Shown here one piece after another: positions 43,853-48,499 of a DNA stretch of 48,499 bases. Within the stretch, counting starts at the first letter, position 1, and every line of letters begins with the position of its first letter. The notes under the pieces were generated by a model that made no database searches, was not told where the DNA came from, and saw only the letters and a program-made list of their open reading frames with translations. Origin of the DNA: an uncultured bacterium (GTDB lineage: Bacteria; Chloroflexota; Anaerolineae; J036; Brachytrichaceae); contig CAIXPS010000272.1 in assembly GCA_903921365.1 (NCBI GenBank), positions 1 through 48,499 on the forward strand, in the 5' to 3' direction. Both the position numbers and the translations under genes were made by a program.

Positions 43853-45412
43853 ATGAACACGATTATTGGCCTTGACATCGGCGGAACCAAGACGGCCATA
43901 TTAGAGGGCGATTATGACGCCGCTATTCTGCAGCGCATCGAGATACCCACGCAGGCAAGCGATCCATTCACGGTCACTTTTGAGCGCATTTGTGCGCAAG
44001 TGGACGCTGCGCTGAAAACCGCGCGTGACGCCGGGCGCAGTGTAGACGCCGTGAGTGTCTCGATAGGCGGCCCGCTCAAGATTGAGGAAGGCATCATCCT
44101 GGCGCCTCCGCATCTGCCCAACTGGGTGGATGTCCCGTTGAAAGCCCTGCTGCAGCAGCGCTATGGGTTGCCGGTTTTTGTTGAGCACGATGGCAACGCC
44201 GGCGCGCTCGCAGAGTACTATTTCGGGGCGGCGCAAGGGACGCGTAACGCGATTTTTCTGACCGCCGGCACAGGACTGGGCGGCGGATTCATCCTCGATG
44301 GGCGCTTGTATCGCGGCACGACAGATACTGCTGGTGAAGTCGGGCATATCCGCCTGTCTGAAGAAGGCCCGGTTGAGTATGGGAAAGCCGGTTCGTGGGA
44401 GGCGTTTTGCAGTGGCGCAGGGATGGTCAAGCTGGCCCACAGGTTGTATCCGGGATACTGGCCGCAAACACTCACGACGCGCGAACTCGTCACGGCTGCA
44501 AACGCTGGAGACGAAGCCGCGCGACAGGTGATTCGCCGGTCTGGTGAGTATCTGGGACGCGGCCTGGCGATTCTCGTCGATACGCTTAATCCTGAGGTGA
44601 TCGTCCTTGGCAGCCTGGGCGGCGCTTTGGGTGATCTCTTTCTTGACCCGGCGCGACAGGTCGTTCGTGACGAATGCCTGTCTCAACCGGCAGCGGCCTG
44701 CCGTATCGCCCCGGCTGCCCTTGGCGCCCGCATCGGCGATGTTGCAGCGCTGGTTGCCGCTATCAGCGCTCAGCGCAATAAGATCAAAAGCGGCACACCA
44801 CCGCCAAACCATGATGATGGAGTAACAATGTCGAATTCGACAATCGCAGTGACCACTCAGTTTTCAAACGCACTCGCCGATAGCGTCAGAGTGCAGACCA
44901 GTCTGATTCAGATCGCAGATGTCATCGAGGCCTCGGCGCAGGCGATCGTCGGCGCATTGCAGCAGGGTCGCAAGGTGATCGTCTGCGGTAATGGCGGAAG
45001 CGCCGCACAGGCACAGCATCTTGCCGGCGAGTTAGTCGGCAAATACGGCCCGGTGCGCAAGGCGTTGCCATCCATCGCGCTCACCGCCGACTCCGGGATC
45101 GTGACATGCATCGCGAACGATTTCGGTTATGACCAATTGTTCTCGCGGCAGGTAGAAGCCTATGCCCAGTCCGGGGATATCGTGATCGGGATCACGACGA
45201 GTGGGAAATCGCCCAACGTGCTCAAGGCGCTGGAAACTGGTCGTCAGAAGGGTGCAGTAACGATTGCCATGACCGGCGAGCGCGGTCTGGTCGGATCACA
45301 GGCCGATTGTGTCGTTGCCGTGCCAAGCGGCAGCACAGCGCGCATCCAGGAGGCGCATGCGTTTATCGTGCATTACTGGTGCGATGCCGTCGACGCTGCT
45401 TTCCCGGCCTGA
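43853..45412 (+). CDS. Fusion of ROK sugar kinase and GmhA-type phosphoheptose isomerase
   Basis: A 519-residue two-domain protein. Residues 1-305 are a ROK kinase: ATP site GLDIGGTKTA (6-15), catalytic Asp113 in EHDGNAG, and TAGTGLGGGF. The ROK zinc site keeps His165 (GEVGHI), but the three cysteines of the CxCGxxGCxE motif are Val174, Tyr176 and Ser181. A 20-residue linker follows. Residues 326-519 match GmhA, which turns sedoheptulose-7-phosphate into heptose-7-phosphate: CGNGGSAAQAQHLAGELVGK with His389 and Glu393, FGYDQLFSRQVEAYAQSGD, and Gln499 and His507 at the E. coli zinc-ligand spacing. A GGAG site and an in-frame ATG at 44828 could also start the GmhA part alone (194 residues; E. 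coli GmhA 192). Confidence 0.9.
   Translation: MNTIIGLDIGGTKTAILEGDYDAAILQRIEIPTQASDPFTVTFERICAQVDAALKTARDAGRSVDAVSVSIGGPLKIEEGIILAPPHLPNWVDVPLKALLQQRYGLPVFVEHDGNAGALAEYYFGAAQGTRNAIFLTAGTGLGGGFILDGRLYRGTTDTAGEVGHIRLSEEGPVEYGKAGSWEAFCSGAGMVKLAHRLYPGYWPQTLTTRELVTAANAGDEAARQVIRRSGEYLGRGLAILVDTLNPEVIVLGSLGGALGDLFLDPARQVVRDECLSQPAAACRIAPAALGARIGDVAALVAAISAQRNKIKSGTPPPNHDDGVTMSNSTIAVTTQFSNALADSVRVQTSLIQIADVIEASAQAIVGALQQGRKVIVCGNGGSAAQAQHLAGELVGKYGPVRKALPSIALTADSGIVTCIANDFGYDQLFSRQVEAYAQSGDIVIGITTSGKSPNVLKALETGRQKGAVTIAMTGERGLVGSQADCVVAVPSGSTARIQEAHAFIVHYWCDAVDAAFPA
44819..44830 (+). promoter_or_regulatory. Internal Shine-Dalgarno and ATG in the ROK-GmhA gene
   Basis: GGAG at 44819-44822, five bases, then ATG at 44828-44830, in frame at residue 326. 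The position is exactly the start expected for a free-standing GmhA (MSNSTIAVTTQFSNALADSV). This site would allow a second, shorter product, or may be a relic of two formerly separate genes joined by loss of a stop codon. Confidence 0.6.
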
Positions 45413-45462
45413 GCGTTTGACGCGCACAGGTGTGCTGTCCGGGAATGCAATCCGTTTATGAA

Positions 45463-45547
45463 TAGGGCGGGTGGGAGTCGAACCCACACGCTACTTTCGT
45501 AACAGAAGATTTTAAGTCTCCGGCGTCTGCCATTTCGCCACCGCCCC
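45463..45547 (-). tRNA. tRNA-Leu(UAA)
   Basis: An 85-base tRNA on the minus strand. Acceptor stem GGGGCGG pairs with CCGCCCT (a G-U pair at 1-72), followed by discriminator A. The D arm is GCG-AAATGGCAGA-CGC, the anticodon arm GGAGA-CTTAAAA-TCTTC with anticodon TAA, and the T arm GTGGG-TTCGACT-CCCAC. A long variable arm (TTAC GAAA GTAG core) marks a class II tRNA as expected for leucine. The 3' CCA is not encoded. It decodes UUA. It lies between the converging ROK-GmhA gene and a divergent MFS gene. Confidence 0.96.
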
Positions 45548-45566
45548 ATATTCACGGATACAAATA

Positions 45567-45575
45567 ATTGTAGCA
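45567..45575 (-). promoter_or_regulatory. Possible extended -10 element of tRNA-Leu
   Basis: On the minus strand the sequence reads TGCTACAAT, matching an extended -10 (TGn plus five of six of TATAAT). It lies 20 bases before the tRNA 5' end. No good -35 was found, which extended -10 promoters can do without. Confidence 0.4.
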
Positions 45576-45583
45576 CGGACATC

Positions 45584-46864
45584 ATGAGAAAAATGGCAGT
45601 CACTCGGTCTGACAAACGCAATTTCTGGGCGCTGGTCGCAGAAAAGGCAGGCTTCGGCTTCGCCCTTTCGTTCGCCGGCCCCTATACGGTTCTGACCGCG
45701 CTTGCAGCACAACTGACCACATCCGCGATTGTGATTGGCTCCATCACGACCGTATGGAATGGGGCGCTGTTTCTCCCGGTTTCGTTCGTGGCGCGCTGGA
45801 TACGCAATCACAGCGAGCGCATGCCGATCATTCGCCGTTTATTCCTGGGCCGCGCACTGGCTTTCCCGGTTGTGGCGCTGTGGCTATTCTTCACCAGGGC
45901 GGCAGACCCAGTCTTGACCCTCGCCGTATTGATCGCCGGCATGCTGGTCTTTTGCCTGTCGGACGGGGCAAACTCGATTCCGTACATCGATATGGTGGCG
46001 CGCATCATGGACTCAAAGACGCGCGCCAAAATGACCTGGCAAGGGCTATTGCTTGGCGGCGTATTGGGGATCGCTGGCAGTTTTGTGGTGCAACGCGTTC
46101 TCACCCCAGGCGTGATGCCTTTCCCCGTTAACTTTGCGTTTCTGCTGGGGCTGGCTGGGCTGATTTTCTTTGGCGCATGGCTGTGTATCTGCCTTGTCCC
46201 GGAGCGAGATGTCCAGGCCGCGCGACACCGCGCGCAGGTCGAGGGCGATGCAGCGGATCGTCGCGGCTTTGTGGAGATTCTCCGCCATGACCGGGTCTTC
46301 CGCCGCATGCTGCTTACCCGGTTATTCACAGGCGCCGATCAGATGGCCGTGCCGTTTTATACCGTATTCGGGCTGACGGTTTTGAAGTTATCTCCCGAGA
46401 CGGTGGGGCTTTTTGTGGGCGCGCAGACGATTGGCGCGTTGTTGGCCCCGATCATCTACGGCTGGATCGCCGTGAATTCAGGCGCGCATCGGGTGATACA
46501 AGTGGGTGCGCTTGTTCAGCTCAGCAGCCCGTTAATTGGCGTTGCCGTCGTAGTGCTGGGGGCTGTTGTGCCTGCGCTCAGCCCTGCCATTGCACTGGCT
46601 TTTGTTGCAACTGGGTTCAGCAACAGCGGCATGGCGCTGGGATACTATAACTATCCGCTGGACTGGTGTCCTGACTGTGACCGCCCCAATTACATGGCGC
46701 TACTGAGTATTGTCAGCGCGACATCGATGCTTGCGCCGCTGATTGGCGGCTTGGTTGCGCAGTCATTCTCATATCTCGCCTTGTACGGGTTTACAGCGTT
46801 GCTTGTCCTCCTTGGCGCAGTCATCGGGGTCGGCCTGCCGGATATGCGCATGCGCCATACATAG
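45584..46864 (+). CDS. MFS transporter
   Basis: A 426-residue major-facilitator carrier with about 12 predicted helices, beginning near KAGFGFALSFAGPYTVLTAL. The first-half cytoplasmic loop is WIRNHSERMPIIRRLFLGRA; the central loop with RDVQAARHRAQVEGDAADRR separates the halves; the last helix ends near VIGVGLPDMRMRHT. ATGs at 45584 and 45593 are both possible. Its substrate is unknown. An enolase-superfamily dehydratase gene starts 28 bases downstream, so uptake of a sugar acid is possible (inference only). It has the same overall build as the MFS protein at 19815-21152. Confidence 0.85.
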   Translation: MRKMAVTRSDKRNFWALVAEKAGFGFALSFAGPYTVLTALAAQLTTSAIVIGSITTVWNGALFLPVSFVARWIRNHSERMPIIRRLFLGRALAFPVVALWLFFTRAADPVLTLAVLIAGMLVFCLSDGANSIPYIDMVARIMDSKTRAKMTWQGLLLGGVLGIAGSFVVQRVLTPGVMPFPVNFAFLLGLAGLIFFGAWLCICLVPERDVQAARHRAQVEGDAADRRGFVEILRHDRVFRRMLLTRLFTGADQMAVPFYTVFGLTVLKLSPETVGLFVGAQTIGALLAPIIYGWIAVNSGAHRVIQVGALVQLSSPLIGVAVVVLGAVVPALSPAIALAFVATGFSNSGMALGYYNYPLDWCPDCDRPNYMALLSIVSATSMLAPLIGGLVAQSFSYLALYGFTALLVLLGAVIGVGLPDMRMRHT

Positions 46865-46892
46865 TTTAAGATTCGAGACAGGAGACAACCAA

Positions 46893-48047
46893 ATGAAGAT
46901 CACGGATGTGAAGACGTATATCGCCGGAAACCCCTGGAAAAACTGGGTGTTTACCCGTGTGGAAACGGATGAGGGTGTTCACGGAATAGGCGAAGGAACG
47001 CTGAACGGATTTGCTAAGACAGTGGAAGCAGCCATTCACGAACTCAAGCAGTTTGTGATCGGTGAGGACCCGTTCAATGTAGAAACGCATTCCTTGCGGA
47101 TGTTCCGCGACGTGTATTCTGACGGCGGTCAGATTCAGGGTAGCGCACTGGCTGCGATCGAATACGCCTGCTGGGATATCATGGGCAAAGTGACGAACCA
47201 GCCCGTTTACAAACTGCTGGGCGGACGATCACACGACCGCTTGCGGGTATACGCCAACGGGTGGTATCGCGGGCCGCGCACGCCGGAGAGTTTTCATGAA
47301 AAGGCGAAGGCCGTTGTCGCGCGCGGGTATACGGCGCTGAAGTTTGACCCATTTGGCCCCGCCTGGCGCGCGGTTGATCGTGAAGACTTTGCGCTCGCGA
47401 TCGAGATCATTGGCGCAGTGCGCGCCGCCGTTGGGCCGAATGTCGATGTGCTGGTTGAAGGGCACAACCGCTTCAGCGTGCACACTGCGTTGCAGTTCGC
47501 GGACGCGATGGCGAAGTTTCAGCCGACCTGGTTCGAGACGCCGGTGCCGCCGCAGCGAATCTCATCGATGGTTGCTGTCGCGCGACGGAGCCCGGTCCCG
47601 ATTGCCTGCGGCGAAGATTATTACACGCGCGAACAATTCAGCGAGTTGTTGATGCACGACGCCGTTCATATCATCCAGTTGGAGCCGCAGTTTCTGGGGA
47701 TTACGGCCGCGAAGCAGGTGTGCGCGATGGTGCATGCCTACAACGGCGTAACCGCGCCACATAGCGCGCAGGGGCCGCTGTGCTCGGTGGCGTGCGCACA
47801 TTTGAACACGGCTACGCCCAATTTCTTCATCCATGAGATATTCGATGACTTCAACGACGATTGGAGCGGTGAAATATTGACAAACCCGGTCAAGGTCGTG
47901 GATGGGCACATTACGCTGGGTGATGATCTGCCGGGGTGGGGCACTGACTTGAACTACGAGGAGATTGCCAAACACCCCTATAACCCGAACAACTTCCTGC
48001 CATTGTTCCGGCAGGGTTGGGAACGCCGCAAGCCGGTGGAGAGGTAG
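46893..48047 (+). CDS. Enolase-superfamily sugar-acid dehydratase (galactonate-dehydratase-like)
   Basis: A 384-residue barrel enzyme of the mandelate-racemase/muconate-lactonising group. From the ATG at 46893 (GGAGACAACCAA upstream) it begins MKITDVKTYIAGNPWKNW; the reading frame is open further up, into the MFS gene, but without family similarity. Metal ligands are Glu189, Glu215 (WFETP) and Glu241 (CGED), at the 26-residue spacing of E. coli DgoD, whose first ligand is Asp. His191 (EGH) and His290 (APHSAQGP) match the DgoD acid/base histidines, and Lys150-x-Asp152 occupies the second-strand position. The substrate is therefore likely a sugar acid, but not surely galactonate. Confidence 0.87.
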   Translation: MKITDVKTYIAGNPWKNWVFTRVETDEGVHGIGEGTLNGFAKTVEAAIHELKQFVIGEDPFNVETHSLRMFRDVYSDGGQIQGSALAAIEYACWDIMGKVTNQPVYKLLGGRSHDRLRVYANGWYRGPRTPESFHEKAKAVVARGYTALKFDPFGPAWRAVDREDFALAIEIIGAVRAAVGPNVDVLVEGHNRFSVHTALQFADAMAKFQPTWFETPVPPQRISSMVAVARRSPVPIACGEDYYTREQFSELLMHDAVHIIQLEPQFLGITAAKQVCAMVHAYNGVTAPHSAQGPLCSVACAHLNTATPNFFIHEIFDDFNDDWSGEILTNPVKVVDGHITLGDDLPGWGTDLNYEEIAKHPYNPNNFLPLFRQGWERRKPVER

Positions 48048-48085
48048 CCACCGAATGAATTCGGCGTCTGAGACCACATCAGGCG

Positions 48086-48499
48086 GCCGCTACGTGGACA
48101 ACTGACGTAGGGCGCGGACCCATGTGTCCGCCCGGCTGTATGCTGGGTCGCGGCTACGCGGACAAATGACGTAGGGCGCGGACCCGTGTGTCCGCCCGCC
48201 TGTATGCGCCATATCGGGCGACCACACTGGGTCGCGGCTACGTGGATGAGTGACGTAGGGCGCGGACCCGTGTGTCCGCCCGCCTGTATGCGCCATATCG
48301 GGCGACCACACTGGGTCGCGGCTACGCGGATGAATGACGTAGGGCGCGAACCCGTGTGTCCGCCCGGCTGTATGCGCCACATCGGGCGACCACACTGGGT
48401 CGCGGCTACGTGGATGAGTGACGTAGGGCGCGGACCCGTGTGTCGGCCATGTGTTGTATGCGCCACATGAAGCGACCACACTGGGTCGCGGCTACGTGA
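48086..48499. repeat. 84-bp tandem repeat array reaching the window edge
   Basis: Units starting with GACGTAGGGCGCG occur at 48104, 48168, 48252, 48336 and 48420; steps are 64, then 84 three times. The first unit is 20 bp shorter because it lacks GCCATATCGGGCGACCACAC. The last unit is more diverged and the array continues past the end. Each unit contains the near-palindrome GGGCGCGGAC-N6-GTCCGCCC (one bulged base), which can form a hairpin. The period is a multiple of three, so long open frames exist on both strands (for instance minus 47978-48481), but they are repetitive and most likely not genes. This fills the 452-base gap after the dehydratase gene. Confidence 0.9.

Noticed and set aside
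43901-44812. A 303-residue minus-strand open frame
   Set aside because: Antisense of the ROK half of the fusion gene, which has clear catalytic motifs.
46743-46892. Fifty-residue N-terminal extension of the dehydratase
   Set aside because: It overlaps the MFS gene in another frame and has no similarity to the enolase superfamily; the ATG at 46893 has a ribosome site.
47978-48481. A 167-residue repetitive minus-strand open frame
   Set aside because: It exists because the 84-bp repeat has a period divisible by three; both strands are open and no ribosome site or non-repeat body is seen.
48104-48499. CRISPR array
   Set aside because: Units are contiguous 84-bp copies with no unique spacers, and no cas gene is in the window.

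Overview
The window is a compact bacterial chromosome segment (about 40 protein genes, one tRNA, almost no spare DNA) that most resembles a member of the Chloroflexota. This rests on gene content and is an inference: an archaeal/eukaryote-type prolyl-tRNA synthetase, an F420-type luciferase-like oxidoreductase, several GT-C/YfhO-type membrane glycosyltransferases with C-terminal beta domains, two MFS carriers of an unusual type, a heterodimeric succinyl-CoA synthetase and a DivIVA/SepIVA-like coiled-coil gene beside coaD and recG. No transposase, phage gene, CRISPR array or rRNA was seen.

Layout. 1-223: two and a bit copies of a 104-bp repeat, running into the 3' end of a YfhO-like membrane protein gene (216-3137, minus). 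3245-3769: rpsR and a short Cys-free rpmG, followed by a heptamer repeat that can fold into a hairpin. 3862-13822 (minus): one tightly packed gene train, M20 peptidase - CinA-like - sucC - hisG-hisC-hisB-hisH-hisA-hisF-hisIE - sucD. The histidine operon sits between the two genes of one enzyme, and hisD is not present. 13863-22812 (plus): proS, a secreted and membrane-anchored GH3-like protein, a small unknown, a GlmS-type SIS protein, an MFS carrier, a DUF1444-like protein and a HAD phosphatase. 22807-28392 (minus): a 4-hydroxybutyrate/acetyl-CoA transferase and two GT-C glycosyltransferases. 28525-31298 (plus): acetyl-CoA synthetase and a ThuA-like protein, ending at a strong hairpin shared with a convergent Bax-inhibitor-1 gene. 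32137-40295 (minus): a third GT-C enzyme, the coiled-coil division-type protein, coaD, recG with a long N-terminal extension, a DegV protein and an F420-type oxidoreductase. 40398-48047: infA with a near-consensus promoter, prmA (minus), ppk1, a ROK-kinase/GmhA fusion, tRNA-Leu(UAA) (minus), a second MFS carrier and a galactonate-dehydratase-like enolase-superfamily enzyme. 48086-48499: an 84-bp tandem array that leaves the window.

How the genes fit together: most are housekeeping functions (histidine synthesis, TCA-cycle substrate-level phosphorylation, acetate and CoA metabolism, translation, polyphosphate). The less ordinary parts are the sucC-his-sucD arrangement, the ROK-GmhA fusion with an internal ribosome-binding site and lost zinc cysteines, the GH3 protein with a changed active-site loop, the beta-sandwich tails shared by the GT-C enzymes, and three unrelated repeat families in the only non-coding gaps of note. 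No new defence or mobile system is evident.
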